Source of the DNA: Promineifilum sp.
Lineage (GTDB): Bacteria; Chloroflexota; Anaerolineae; Promineifilales; Promineifilaceae
Length of the DNA stretch: 64,000 nt
Direction: 5' to 3'
Assembly: GCA_020634335.1 (NCBI GenBank)
Contig: JACKBY010000014.1
Span: forward strand, 1 to 64,000
Made by a program: the position numbers and the translations under genes. Of this stretch, positions 49,161 to 58,180 are shown piece by piece (the first letter of the stretch is position 1; the number at the start of each line of letters is the position of its first letter). The notes beneath the pieces are model-generated. The model saw only the letters and a program-made list of their open reading frames with translations, was not told the origin of the DNA and searched no databases.

Positions 49161-50433
49161 GCGTGCCGCCCCAATCCTCGGGGAAGCCGGGCATTTCCTC
49201 GCAACCGCACATGGCGTAGTGCAACGGCGGCATGCCGGGTTGCACGAACTCAGCCAGGTTTTCCTGGGTCACTGACGGCTGAGGCAAGCGCCACGGCTTG
49301 GGCACTTCCTTGCCTTGCAGCACGTCAAGCGCGGCGATGACCGCCGTGCGCCACTGGAACGTCGGGAACGTCGGGGCGATAGCCGTCAGGTCGTTTTCCT
49401 GCCACTTCACCAGGAAGTCCTGCTGGTCCTCGCCGTTGATGACCGGATAGGGTGCGCCCGCGTCCTCGAAGGCTTCGATAGCGGCCACGGCCGTCGCGCC
49501 CGCGTCCATCCACACGCCGTCGATCTGGCCGTGCTTCTGGATGGCGTCGGTGATGATGGTCTTGACCTTGTCGTTGTTGCCGTCGCCGAAAGCGACTTCA
49601 ACCACGTCGATGCCGCGATCCTCGAAAACCTGCTTGGCGGCCGCCCAACGAGTCTCCAGCACGTCGACGCCGGGCAAGATGCGCAAGGCGACGACCTTCG
49701 ATCCCGGTTCCAGGTTATCGGCCAGGAACGACGCGCCGGTGTAGCCGAACGCATAGCCGCCGATGGGCTGGACGAAGGTGGCCGGGCAGTCAGTCTGCAC
49801 GCCGCGGTCGAAGACGACGACGGGCAGGCTCTTGCAAGCCTCTTCCACGGCCGGGGTCAGGGCCAGAGTGGTGTTGGGGCTGACGATCAGGACGTCGCAG
49901 TCTCCGCCGGCGACCAGGTCCTGGATATCGGAAATCTGTTTTTCATCGCTGCCTTCGGCATCGACGTGGATCCACTGGGTGATCTCCGGGTGGAGAGCGA
50001 CTTCGTGTTCCATCGTGTTATAGCCGACGACGCGCCACGGGTTGTTGACACCCGCGTTGGAGAAGCAGAAGGTGTAGGGGCCTTCCTTGGCAAATTCGCT
50101 GGTGTCGATGAAGTTCGGCTCCAGGTATTGCAACCACGGCTGACCTTCCGGCCCTTCGGGGGTCACGCTCATCAGGCGAATGGAGTTATCCAGGTCTTCC
50201 TGAGAGAAGAACTGTTCGGCCACGGCTGCGGCCTCCATTCCCAACCCCGCGCCGGTGGCGGCCGTCTCATCGACCGCTTGCTCGACGTCGCCGGCTGCTT
50301 CTTCGACATCGCCGGCTGCTTCTTCGACCTCCCCGGCCACTTCTTCGTCCGGGGTTGCCGCGCCGCCACAGGCCACCAGGCCCACCACCAGCAGCAAGGA
50401 CAATAACAAAAACAAGATACGCAACGGTTTCAT
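49156..50433 (-). CDS. ABC sugar-binding lipoprotein (RbsB-like)
   Basis: A 425-residue periplasmic-type solute receptor. The lipobox LVAC (Cys near 22) is followed by an unusual acidic linker with three EEAAGDVE-type repeats (about 30-57). The Peripla_BP_4 core starts YTFCFSNAGVNNPWRVVGYN (about 121-140), with DLVAGGDCDVLIVSP (about 173-187), VVVFDRGVQTDC, GYAFGYTGASFLADNL, VWMDAGATAVAAIEAFEDAG and TAIAPTFPTFQW. This is the ribose/galactose-family pattern. The ligand is unknown. GGAGGAG precedes the ATG. Two permeases and one ATPase lie directly upstream in the same transcription direction. Confidence 0.9.
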   Translation of the reverse strand: MKPLRILFLLLSLLLVVGLVACGGAATPDEEVAGEVEEAAGDVEEAAGDVEQAVDETAATGAGLGMEAAAVAEQFFSQEDLDNSIRLMSVTPEGPEGQPWLQYLEPNFIDTSEFAKEGPYTFCFSNAGVNNPWRVVGYNTMEHEVALHPEITQWIHVDAEGSDEKQISDIQDLVAGGDCDVLIVSPNTTLALTPAVEEACKSLPVVVFDRGVQTDCPATFVQPIGGYAFGYTGASFLADNLEPGSKVVALRILPGVDVLETRWAAAKQVFEDRGIDVVEVAFGDGNNDKVKTIITDAIQKHGQIDGVWMDAGATAVAAIEAFEDAGAPYPVINGEDQQDFLVKWQENDLTAIAPTFPTFQWRTAVIAALDVLQGKEVPKPWRLPQPSVTQENLAEFVQPGMPPLHYAMCGCEEMPGFPEDWGGTQ

Positions 50434-50547
50434 GGATTCTCCTCCGACTCAACAAGTTGTAAAGTGGTTAAATGTTCGCTATGGCGCGTGAGTGCGGGCC
50501 GCGCCGCCCGTTCCAACGGACTCTCCTGACAGGCATCACCTCCTCAG

Positions 50548-50629
50548 TTTCGAGATACGAAATACGAGATACGAGTTCAGAAGAACGCGCGTTCCTAACT
50601 CGTATTTCGTATCTCGTATTTCGTATTTT
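50548..50629. repeat. Inverted heptamer array, ATACGAG/CTCGTAT type
   Basis: CGAGATACGAAATACGAG and CTCGTATTTCGTATCTCGTA arms with centre AGAACGCGCGTTCT, itself palindromic. It lies between permease and binding-protein genes. Confidence 0.9.
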
Positions 50630-51630
50630 CATCTGCTTTTCCTGGTGCTATAGGCCGTGTAGGCCACGGCGCTGATGATGATGAGGCCCTGCACGGCGTC
50701 GCGCAGCGGCTTGGGCAGGCCCATCAGATTCAGTAAAGTAAACAATACCTCCAGCGCCAGCGCGCCGGTCATGGCCGCGGGGACGGAACCCCGGCCGCCC
50801 AGCAGCATCGTGCCGCCCAGCACGGCCGCGGCAATCGACTGCATCTCCAGCCCCGTGCCCGCCTCGATGGACACGCCGCCACGCCCGGCCACCATAATGC
50901 CCGACACCACGGCCGATACCGCGCAAATCACAAAAGCCGAGATGCGCATCAGGTTGACGTTGACACCTGACAGCCGGGAGGCGCGCGGGTTATCGCCGAG
51001 GGCCAGTAGCTGGCGGCCGTAATTCAGACGGTGCAGCAGCAGCCAGTAGATGATGCCGAAGATGACCAGCAAGATAACCGCGTAGGGGAACTGGCGCAGC
51101 CCGAACAGGCCCTCGATGCCGCCTCGCCCCCACATGCGCAGATTGTCGGGCAGATAGCCCCGCGGCGCGCCGCCGGACCAGAACAGCCCCACGCCGCGCA
51201 CGATGAGCAACATCCCCAGCGTGGCGATGAGCGACGGCACTTTCAGATAGGTCGTCACCGCGCCGTTGATCAGCCCGATGAGCACGCCGCCGGCCAGCAG
51301 AAACAGGATCACCCACCAGGTTGCGCCGGGATCGTTATTCGCCAGGATGGCGCTAATGATGACCGTTGAGGTGACGACCGAGCCGACCGACAGATCGAAC
51401 CCACCCGACACGAGCACGAACACCTGCCCGGCCGTCAGGATCATCAAAGGCGCGGCGCGAGCCACAAAGGTCAGGAAACTATCGGGCTGGTAGAAGACCG
51501 GGTTTAGATAGCCGACAGCCACCAGCAGCACCACGGCGATGAGATAGACCGGGTTCAGGCCTCGCAGCCACCCCCACACCCGCGCCCCGGCCGATGCGGA
51601 GTCTGTCGTCGTTGCTGTGATTTGTGTCAT
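50629..51630 (-). CDS. ABC sugar permease 2 (RbsC family)
   Basis: A 333-residue inner-membrane permease with about nine to ten hydrophobic segments. The family signature GGFDLSVGSVVTSTVII is at about 76-92, followed by LKVPSLIATLGMLLIVRGV and GGRGSVPAAMTGALALEVL. It carries YNPxASRLSGVNV-like coupling loop ALGDNPRASRLSGVNV (about 211-226). Differs from the other permease of the operon, so the transporter is probably a heterodimer. AGAGAGG precedes the ATG. Its last residues and stop touch the repeat array. Confidence 0.93.
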   Translation of the reverse strand: MTQITATTTDSASAGARVWGWLRGLNPVYLIAVVLLVAVGYLNPVFYQPDSFLTFVARAAPLMILTAGQVFVLVSGGFDLSVGSVVTSTVIISAILANNDPGATWWVILFLLAGGVLIGLINGAVTTYLKVPSLIATLGMLLIVRGVGLFWSGGAPRGYLPDNLRMWGRGGIEGLFGLRQFPYAVILLVIFGIIYWLLLHRLNYGRQLLALGDNPRASRLSGVNVNLMRISAFVICAVSAVVSGIMVAGRGGVSIEAGTGLEMQSIAAAVLGGTMLLGGRGSVPAAMTGALALEVLFTLLNLMGLPKPLRDAVQGLIIISAVAYTAYSTRKSR

Positions 51631-51645
51631 AACACCTCTCTGGAA

Positions 51646-51733
51646 ATTACGAATGACGAATGACGAATGACGAATGAAGTGAACGCTCCTAATTCGTAAT
51701 TCGTAATTCGTATTTCGTTATTCGTCATTCGTC
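51646..51733. repeat. Inverted heptamer array, GACGAAT/ATTCGTC type
   Basis: TTACGAATGACGAATGACG... arm (four units) and ATTCGTAATTCGTAATTCG... arm (five or six units), centre AAGTGAACGCTCCTA. It fills the spacer between the two permease genes. Confidence 0.92.
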
Positions 51734-51734
51734 T

Positions 51735-52751
51735 CTATCCCTGTTCCGCCTTCGACCGGAAGGTATAGAAGCCCACGGCCAAAATGATGATCGCTCCACG
51801 CAGGATCTGCTTCAGGTAGGCGTCGATGCCGATCTGGTTGAACATCGTGTCCAGCAGGCTGAAGATGAGCACGCCGGCCAGCGTGCCCCACACGCCCCCC
51901 TTGCCGCCCGACAGCGCCGTGCCGCCGATGACCGTGGCGGCGATAGACTCCAGGTCATACAACCCGTCGGTGCCCACCCAGGGCGCGCCCGACCGCAAGC
52001 GGCTGACGACAAACAGGCCGGTCAGAACGGCCGTTACGCTGCACATTACATGGGCCAGCGTCAGGATGCGGTCGGTGTGCAGCCCCGACAGGCGCGCCCC
52101 TTCTGCGTTGCCGCCCACCGCGTAGAGATGCGCCCCGTAGCGCGTGCGGCGCAGAATAAACCAGCCCACCAGCACCACCCCGAACAGCACCAGCACCGAG
52201 ATGGGCACCGGGCCGATTGCGTCATAGGCAAAGCTCTGGAAACTGGAAGGCACCGAGCCGGCGAAATTAGTGAAGGTAGCATTGAGCAGGCCTTTCAGGA
52301 TCAGCCCCACGCCCAGCGTGGCGATGAGCGGGTTCACCTTCAGTTTGGTAATGATCGTGCCGTTGAGCAGGCCGATGACGATGCCGATGGCGATCAGCAC
52401 GAGCACCGTCCACCACACGCGGTCGGGTTCGCCGGCCATCAGGAACGACGCGCCCACGGCCGTCACACTGACCGTATAGGCCACCGACAGATCAATGGAC
52501 GCGCCGATCATCACGAACGTCTGCCCCACGGCCACAATGCCCAGCGCCACCGACCGCACCAGAATATTGGTCAGGATGGTCGGGTTAAAGATAAACAGCT
52601 GATCGTCAATGCCGAAGAACAGGTCGAGCAGGATCGAGGCCAAAAAAATGATGACCAGGATGCCGTAGACAGGCGGGATATTGCGCGCCCGCACCCAGGC
52701 CCGCGCCCGGTCAAGAGCCGTTGGAGATGGGGATGATGTTATTGCCGCCAT
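51735..52751 (-). CDS. ABC sugar permease 1 (RbsC family)
   Basis: A 338-residue membrane permease. Signature GASIDLSVAYTVSVTAVGA (about 83-101), LKVNPLIATLGVGLILKGLLN, the coupling-helix loop AVGGNAEGARLSGLHTDR (about 217-234) and GGTALSGGKGGVWGTLAGVL. About nine membrane segments. With permease 2 it forms the type found in the galactofuranose (YtfT/YjfF), rhamnose and autoinducer-2 importers, where two unlike permeases pair. AGGAG precedes the ATG. Confidence 0.93.
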   Translation of the reverse strand: MAAITSSPSPTALDRARAWVRARNIPPVYGILVIIFLASILLDLFFGIDDQLFIFNPTILTNILVRSVALGIVAVGQTFVMIGASIDLSVAYTVSVTAVGASFLMAGEPDRVWWTVLVLIAIGIVIGLLNGTIITKLKVNPLIATLGVGLILKGLLNATFTNFAGSVPSSFQSFAYDAIGPVPISVLVLFGVVLVGWFILRRTRYGAHLYAVGGNAEGARLSGLHTDRILTLAHVMCSVTAVLTGLFVVSRLRSGAPWVGTDGLYDLESIAATVIGGTALSGGKGGVWGTLAGVLIFSLLDTMFNQIGIDAYLKQILRGAIIILAVGFYTFRSKAEQG

Positions 52752-52765
52752 AACTTCTCCTAATA

Positions 52766-52864
52766 ATTACGAATGACGAACGACGAATGACCAATTAAGA
52801 GCGCCTCTTCACAACGGCGGTTCTTCACTCGTCACTCGTCATTCGTCATTTGTCACTCGTCTTT
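52766..52864. repeat. Inverted heptamer array, GACGAAT/ATTCGTC type
   Basis: ATTACGAATGACGAACGACG and ACTCGTCACTCGTCATTCGTC arms, centre about 35 bases. The right arm encodes the end (KTSDK) and stop of the ATPase gene. Confidence 0.92.
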
Positions 52865-54420
52865 TGTCCTGTCGCCAGATGCATGATCTGCGCCTCGCTC
52901 GACCCGGCGGGCAGCTCGCCAACGATGGCCCCGTCCCACATCACGATGATGCGGTCGCTCATGCCGATCACCTCCGGCAGTTCCGAGGAGATCATCAGCA
53001 CCGCCGCGCCTGCCCGCGCCAGCTCGCGGATGTGCTCGTGGATGCTGGCCTTGGCTTCCACGTCGATGCCGCGCGTCGGCTCGTCAAAGATCAGGACGTC
53101 GGCGTTAGTCGCCAGCCACTTCGCCAGCACCACCTTCTGCTGATTGCCGCCGCTGAGAAAGCGCACCTCACGGTCCATCGTCGGCGCGCGCACGTCCACG
53201 CGCTGCGCCAGAGCCAACGCCATCGCCTGGTCGCCGTCCGTGCCGTTGCGGAAGGCGCGGCTCAGTTTGCGCTGCAATGAGCGCAGCGTGAGCATGATGT
53301 TGTCGTTGATGGGCTGCTTGAGCGTCAGCCCCTCGTACTTGCGGTCTTCAGTCACATAGCCGAACCGGTTGCGTATGGCCTGAGCCGGCGATTGCAACAT
53401 GTCGGCCTTGCCCTTGATCTCCATCGTTCCTTCGCGGAAGGGGGCGACGCCAAAAATGGCCTGGGCCAGCGCCGTGCGGCCCGAACCCTGTAAGCCGGCC
53501 ACGCCGACGATCTCGCCCGCGCGCAGCTCCAGATCGATATCGTGCAGCGCCTCGTTCGACGCGCCGCTCAGCCGCAAGACAACCTCGCCCACATCCTCCG
53601 GTCGGGCCCGCTCCGGAAAATATTCCGACAGCACGCGGCCGACCATCAGCTCCACAACGCGGCCCATCGTCAAATCGCTGGTCAATTCGGTGGCGACTTT
53701 CTGGCCGTCCTTGAGCACGGTCACCCGCTGGGCCAGCTCGAACACCTCCACCAGCCGGTGGGAGATAAAAATGACGGCGATGCCACGCGCTTGCAGCCGC
53801 CGCACCAGGTCGGTCAGCACGGCCACTTCCTGCGAGGCCAGCGCCGCCGTCGGCTCGTCCATGATCAGCACCTTGGCGTCGAAGCTGATGGCCTTGGCGA
53901 TCTCCACCACCTGTTGCTGGGCCACGGACAGCGCGCCGAGTTGGGCCGTGGGGTCGATGTCCACGTCGGCCGCCAGCCGCTGCAGGACGGCGTGGGTATC
54001 GGCCTCCAAACGACCGTAATCGATGATCCCGAAGCGGTGGGGTTCGCGCCCGAGGAAGATGTTCTCCATGACGGTGCGCTCGGGCAGCAGATTGAACTCC
54101 TGATAGATGATGCTGATGCCCGCGCGCTGGGCCTCGGACGGATGATTGAAGGTCACCGGCACGCCACCGAGGGAAATCTGGCCCTCGTCCGGCCGATAGG
54201 CCCCGGCCAGCACCTTCATCAGCGTGCTTTTGCCTGCGCCGTTCTCGCCCACGATGGCGTGGACCTCGCCGGGGTAAAAGGCCACCGAGACGTCATCGAG
54301 CGCCAGCACGCCGGGAAATTGCTTGGTGATGTGGGTGACTTCCATGATGGGCGCGACGCCGGCCGCCGCCGGCGCGGGCGTCGGTTCGATAACGATGTCG
54401 GTCAGGAAACTTTCGGCCAT
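52846..54420 (-). CDS. ABC sugar transporter ATPase, two nucleotide-binding domains
   Basis: A 524-residue ATPase of the RbsA/MglA/YtfR type. First domain: Walker A GENGAGKSTLMK (about 56-67), LSVAQQQVVEIAKA signature-like helix and LIMDEPTAAL (about 185). Second domain: GLQGSGRTAL, a degenerate Walker A (about 302-311), LSGGNQQKVVLAKWL (about 436-450) and LIFDEPTRGIDVEAK. It drives import through the two permeases downstream. The C-terminal five residues come from the heptamer array. GGAG precedes the ATG. Confidence 0.95.
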   Translation of the reverse strand: MAESFLTDIVIEPTPAPAAAGVAPIMEVTHITKQFPGVLALDDVSVAFYPGEVHAIVGENGAGKSTLMKVLAGAYRPDEGQISLGGVPVTFNHPSEAQRAGISIIYQEFNLLPERTVMENIFLGREPHRFGIIDYGRLEADTHAVLQRLAADVDIDPTAQLGALSVAQQQVVEIAKAISFDAKVLIMDEPTAALASQEVAVLTDLVRRLQARGIAVIFISHRLVEVFELAQRVTVLKDGQKVATELTSDLTMGRVVELMVGRVLSEYFPERARPEDVGEVVLRLSGASNEALHDIDLELRAGEIVGVAGLQGSGRTALAQAIFGVAPFREGTMEIKGKADMLQSPAQAIRNRFGYVTEDRKYEGLTLKQPINDNIMLTLRSLQRKLSRAFRNGTDGDQAMALALAQRVDVRAPTMDREVRFLSGGNQQKVVLAKWLATNADVLIFDEPTRGIDVEAKASIHEHIRELARAGAAVLMISSELPEVIGMSDRIIVMWDGAIVGELPAGSSEAQIMHLATGQKTSDK

Positions 54421-54431
54421 AACGCTGCTCC

Positions 54432-54505
54432 AAAATACGAAATACGAGATACGAGATACGAGTTAAGAATGTTCGCTCGTATCTCGTATCTCGTATTTCG
54501 TATCT
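54432..54505. repeat. Inverted heptamer array, ATACGAG/CTCGTAT type
   Basis: AATACGAAATACGAGATACG and CTCGTATCTCGTATCTCGTA arms, near-perfect, centre TTAAGAATGTTCG. The epimerase frame at 54463 runs into it and ends there. Confidence 0.92.
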
Positions 54506-55368
54506 GTCAATAAATTCCTCAAGAACGCCAGGCCCTCCGCGGCAATGGCGTCCTGGCTGGGGGCGATGTCGCGCCAGATGCAGACGGCGCGGGCAATTGA
54601 CGTGACTTCGGGCGTGAAGCTCTCGATGACAACCGCGCTTTGATAGCCTGTGTCCCGCAGGGCCGCGGCCACCTCCGGCCAGCGCACCTGCCCCCGGCCG
54701 GGCACGCCGCGGTCGTTCTCGCAGGCGTGGAAATGATAGAGGCGCTCGCCCGCGCGGCGGATGGCGGCGGCCGAGTCACGCTCTTCCAGATGCATGTGGA
54801 ATGTGTCCAGGTGCAGGCCCACGTTGGGGGTACCGACGGCCTCAACCATCGCCAGCCCCTGCTCGACGACGTTGAGCAGGTCGGTCTCGAAGCGGTTGAG
54901 CAACTCCAGCGCCAGCCGCACGCCGCGCTCGCCGGCATAGGCGGCCAGCGGGCGCAGTTCGGCCGCCGCCCGGTCGCGTTCGCGCTGCCGCGTGTCGCGG
55001 TCGGGGGCCGGCTCCTTGCCCACCGCGCCATAGATCGGCCCGCCGACGACGGGTGTCAGGCTGCCCAGTGTCGGGGCCAGCGTCGCCGCGGCGTCGATCA
55101 GGTCGCGCACGTACTCGGCCGTGGCCCGGCGCTCGTCGGCGTCGGCCGAAGCCAGATTGCGCCCCGGCCCAAAGACGCCGCAAGCCAGCACGCCCAGTCC
55201 GATGCCGGCCGCGTGGTCGGCCAGCGCGGCCACATCGATGGTCTGCGGGGCCTCGAAGGCGATCTCGATCAGGTCGAAGCCCATGCCCCGCACGCGGTCG
55301 AGCAGCGGCAAGTCGGCCGCCGTTCGGAACGGCGAGACGAAATTAAAAGTGTTGACGCCGAATTTCAC
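54463..55368 (-). CDS. Ketose 3-epimerase-like protein (D-tagatose/D-psicose 3-epimerase family)
   Basis: A 301-residue TIM barrel with the ketose 3-epimerase pattern: Glu in LELLNRFETDLLN (about 154-166), Asp in GLHLDTFHMHLEE (about 184-196), His in YHFHACENDRGVPG (about 214-227) and Glu in VVIESFTPE (about 247-255). These are the two catalytic Glu and the metal ligands of DTE-family enzymes, which epimerise free ketoses at C3. The start is GTG at 55368, with GGAG 8 bases upstream. The last 15 residues (DTKYEIRDTSEHS) are pure heptamer-repeat translation. Confidence 0.87.
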   Translation of the reverse strand: MKFGVNTFNFVSPFRTAADLPLLDRVRGMGFDLIEIAFEAPQTIDVAALADHAAGIGLGVLACGVFGPGRNLASADADERRATAEYVRDLIDAAATLAPTLGSLTPVVGGPIYGAVGKEPAPDRDTRQRERDRAAAELRPLAAYAGERGVRLALELLNRFETDLLNVVEQGLAMVEAVGTPNVGLHLDTFHMHLEERDSAAAIRRAGERLYHFHACENDRGVPGRGQVRWPEVAAALRDTGYQSAVVIESFTPEVTSIARAVCIWRDIAPSQDAIAAEGLAFLRNLLTDTKYEIRDTSEHS

Positions 55369-55383
55369 AAATAATCTCCACCC

Positions 55384-55445
55384 GTGGCGCCGGTTTCACA
55401 GCCGGCATCTGCCTTTACCCGTGCCGGCCACTCATCCGGCGTTAC
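55384..55445. repeat. Short relative of the 71-bp palindromic element
   Basis: GTGGCGCCGGTTTCACAGCC...GGCCACTCATCCGGCGTTAC. Its last bases contain the TAA stop codon of the Gfo/Idh gene at 55442, as at 45490. Confidence 0.75.
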
Positions 55446-56599
55446 AGGCTCACCTTCTGCCCGTTCCTGGCCGACGCCATCGCCGCGTCCAGCACTTCCA
55501 TTTCCTTCATCCCGTCATAGAAATTGGGTTCAATCGTGCCGCCGGTCTCGATGGCGCGCATGAAATCGACCACGCCGTGGTGGAATTCGTGCTCGTAGCC
55601 GATGAGATGGCCGGGCGGCCACCAGTTGGCGATGTAGTCGTGCTGCCCGGCCTCCGTCGCCAGGATGGTGCGGAAGCCCTGGGCATAGGCCGGGTCGTTG
55701 CGGCTGAACACTTGCAGTTCGTTCATCCGCTCACCGTTGAAAACGATGCTGCCCTCACTGCCGTAGATCTCGAAATAATTGTAATTCTTGCGGCCGGGAG
55801 CAAAGCGCGACACCTCGAACGACCCCAGTACGCCGTTGTCGAACTCGGCGATGAAGAAGGAGGCGTCGTCGACGGTGACAGGCCCGGACTCGGTCGATTC
55901 GCCCGAACCGGCACTGAAGGTGGCCGCCCCCGCGCCGGGCAGCGGCCGTTCGGTAATGAAGTTGGCTGTCATGCCGGTTACGGCGGCGACGTCGCCGATG
56001 AGATAGCGGGCCAGATCCACGCTGTGGGAGCCCAGATCACCATGAGCGCCATAGCCGGCCGTCTCGCGCCGCAGGTGCCAGGTCAGCGGGAAGGACGGGT
56101 CGACGATCCAGTCTTGCAAATAGGTACTGCGCCAGTGGAAGAGGCGGCCGACAAAACCGTCGTCGATGAGCTTCTTCGCCAGCCGCACGGCGGGCACGCG
56201 CCGGTAATTGTGGTTGACGTAGGTCACCACCCCGGCTTTCTCGGCCGCGGCCAGCATCGCCCGCGCCTGCTCCAGCGACACCGCGAACGGCTTCTCCAGG
56301 AAGATGTGTTTGCCGTGTTCGGCGGCGGCCACGGCCATGTCGTGGTGGAGGTAGGTCGGCGTGGCGATATCGACGATGTCGATGTCCGGCCGGGCCACGA
56401 CCTCACGCCAGTCGGTCGACCACTCCTGCCAGCCCCAGTTCTCGGCCAGCGCCTGCGTGCCGGCGGGGTCGGTGCCCACGACCACCTTGAGCACCGGCCG
56501 GATGCCCATGTCGAAGAAGTGGGGCGTGTTGAGCCAGGCATTGCTGTGGGCCTTGCCCATAAATTTGGTGCCGATGATGGCGACATTCATTGTTTTCAC
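55442..56599 (-). CDS. Gfo/Idh/MocA oxidoreductase, second paralogue
   Basis: A 385-residue NAD(P)-dependent dehydrogenase. Rossmann loop VAIIGTKFMGKAHSNAW (about 6-22), EKPFAVSLEQA (about 103-113), VNHNYRRVPAVRLAKKLI (about 131-148) and GDLGSHSVDLARYLIG (about 191-206, Asp/His of the site). The GTKFMGKAHS start is that of a group often found with AP-endonuclease-2-fold enzymes in sugar clusters. The start is taken as GTG at 56599, with GAGGGG 12 bases upstream; ATG at 56590 is possible. Confidence 0.88.
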   Translation of the reverse strand: MKTMNVAIIGTKFMGKAHSNAWLNTPHFFDMGIRPVLKVVVGTDPAGTQALAENWGWQEWSTDWREVVARPDIDIVDIATPTYLHHDMAVAAAEHGKHIFLEKPFAVSLEQARAMLAAAEKAGVVTYVNHNYRRVPAVRLAKKLIDDGFVGRLFHWRSTYLQDWIVDPSFPLTWHLRRETAGYGAHGDLGSHSVDLARYLIGDVAAVTGMTANFITERPLPGAGAATFSAGSGESTESGPVTVDDASFFIAEFDNGVLGSFEVSRFAPGRKNYNYFEIYGSEGSIVFNGERMNELQVFSRNDPAYAQGFRTILATEAGQHDYIANWWPPGHLIGYEHEFHHGVVDFMRAIETGGTIEPNFYDGMKEMEVLDAAMASARNGQKVSL

Positions 56600-56621
56600 G
56601 ATAGTTATAGTCCCCTCTTAT

Positions 56622-56692
56622 CAGTGACGAATGACGAATGACGAATGAAGGGCGTCTGAACTCGTCACTCGTCGTTCGTCATTCGTCACTAC
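56622..56692. repeat. Inverted heptamer array, GACGAAT/ATTCGTC type
   Basis: AGTGACGAATGACGAATGACG and CGTCACTCGTCGTTCGTCATT arms, centre AAGGGCGTCTGAA. Its edge touches the ROK gene stop. Confidence 0.92.
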
Positions 56693-57918
56693 TTCACGAC
56701 AAACACGTTCTCCAGCGCCAACCATATCCCCCCAATCACGCCCGCGTCCTCGCCCAGGGGCGCATACTCGATGCGCAGATGGCGGGTGCTCAGGGCCGTG
56801 GCCCGCCGCAGCGTCGCCTGGCGAATGGCCGACAGCAGCCCGTGGCCGATGCCGGCCACGCCACCGCCGATGAATACCGCTTGGGGGTTGTAGAAGTTGA
56901 CCAGCGTCGCCAGCACACCGCCGATCATGCGACCACTGCGACGAATGATCTCCAGTGCCGCCCGGTCGCCGGCAGCGGCGGCGTCGCCCACATCGACAGC
57001 CGTCAGCGTCCCGCGCTCGGCCAACCGCGCGGCCAGGAATTGGCTCTCGCCCGCCTCGGCCCGCGCCCGGCCCTCGGCGGCAATAGCCGGCCCGGCGGCC
57101 ATGATCTCCAGGCAGCCCTGATTGCCGCAATGACAGACCGGCCCGTTGTAGTCGACGCAAATGTGGCCCACGTCGCCGGCCGCGCCGTCGGCCCCGCGAT
57201 AGATCTCGCCGTGGGAAATGATGCCGCAGCCAATGCCCGTGCCGATCTTGACAAACAGGAAGTTGTCCAGCCCCCGCCCCGCGCCCGCCTGGTGCTCGCC
57301 GCGGGCCATAATGTTGACGTCGTTATCGACAGCCACGCGCGCGGCGGGAAAACGTCGGCGCAAATGTTGCTTGATCGGGTAGCCTTCCCACAACGGCATG
57401 AGCGGCGGAGCGATGAGCACGCCGGGCACAAACTCTACCGGCCCGGGCACGCCGACGCCGATGCCGATGACCGCGGTCGCGGGCAGACCGCGCCGCGCCA
57501 GCAACTCGTCGACAACGTCGGCCACACGGTCGAAAAAGTCGTCCGGCCGGCCGCGCACGTCGCCCGGCCCGGTGGCGCGCTCCAGGATTTGGCCGCGGAA
57601 GTCGGCCAGGGCCACGTCGAGGCTGGTCGCGCCCACGTCCACGCCGACCACGTAGCCCAGGTGGGGGTTGAGGTCGAGCAAAAAGGGGCGACGGCCGCCG
57701 GCGCTTTTGCCCTCGCCGGCTTCGGTCAGGACGCGGGCATCGATCATGCGACCCACAATGCCGGTGACGCTGGCGCGGGAATAGTCGAGACGCTCCGAGA
57801 GGTCGGTGCGCGAGAGGGGGCCCTGGCGGCGAATGGCGGTGACGACGGCCGCCTCAAGTGGTTCGAGCATCAGCGTTGGCTCATCGAACTGGATTGTCTC
57901 GACCGGCAGATCAGCCAC
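56689..57918 (-). CDS. ROK-family transcriptional repressor (XylR/NagC-like)
   Basis: A 409-residue regulator. The N-terminal winged helix includes GPLSRTDLSERLDYSRASVTGIVGRM (about 33-58). The ROK sugar-binding half has VVGVDVGATSLDVAL (about 90-104), VDNDVNIMARGEH (about 217-229), GTGIGCGIIS, and the zinc motif CHCGNQGCLE (about 284-293). Such repressors release DNA when they bind a sugar. The start GTG at 57918 is preferred: GAGGGG is 8 bases upstream, and the likely transcription start near 57960 lies downstream of the longer TTG start. An operator-like palindrome overlaps its promoter, so autoregulation is probable. Confidence 0.88.
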   Translation of the reverse strand: MADLPVETIQFDEPTLMLEPLEAAVVTAIRRQGPLSRTDLSERLDYSRASVTGIVGRMIDARVLTEAGEGKSAGGRRPFLLDLNPHLGYVVGVDVGATSLDVALADFRGQILERATGPGDVRGRPDDFFDRVADVVDELLARRGLPATAVIGIGVGVPGPVEFVPGVLIAPPLMPLWEGYPIKQHLRRRFPAARVAVDNDVNIMARGEHQAGAGRGLDNFLFVKIGTGIGCGIISHGEIYRGADGAAGDVGHICVDYNGPVCHCGNQGCLEIMAAGPAIAAEGRARAEAGESQFLAARLAERGTLTAVDVGDAAAAGDRAALEIIRRSGRMIGGVLATLVNFYNPQAVFIGGGVAGIGHGLLSAIRQATLRRATALSTRHLRIEYAPLGEDAGVIGGIWLALENVFVVK

Positions 57919-57966
57919 AACGGTTGCCCCTCGCTGGATAAGCCGCCCGCGGCCGCACTTACGCCG

Positions 57967-58001
57967 ATAATAGGGCAACTTACTTTAATTTGTGAAGTAA
58001 G
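57967..58001 (-). promoter_or_regulatory. Promoter and ROK operator of the repressor gene
   Basis: On the minus strand TTCACA (57996-57991), an 18-base spacer and TATTAT (57972-57967). The perfect palindrome CTTACTT-N9-AAGTAAG (57979-58001) covers the -35 and part of the spacer; its spacing and A/T-rich arms fit known ROK-type operators. Confidence 0.65.
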
Positions 58002-58084
58002 ACACTCACAGATTATCATAAGCCCGGTACAATGTCAATAAAGTCAGGCAAGAAGACAGAGTTTTCCGTAATCGGCCGCTCTTC

Positions 58085-58155
58085 GTAGCGCCGGTTTCTT
58101 AACCGGCTCCGCAGCCCAACTTGCTCTCGGCCGCCGGATAAGAATCCGGCGTTAC
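58085..58155. repeat. 71-bp palindromic dispersed element, copy 3
   Basis: GTAGCGCCGGTTTCTTAACC...GGATAAGAATCCGGCGTTAC. It is an inverted near-copy of the element at 60164. Confidence 0.9.
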
Positions 58156-58180
58156 ACCTCGACAACTGAAAAGCCATAAG

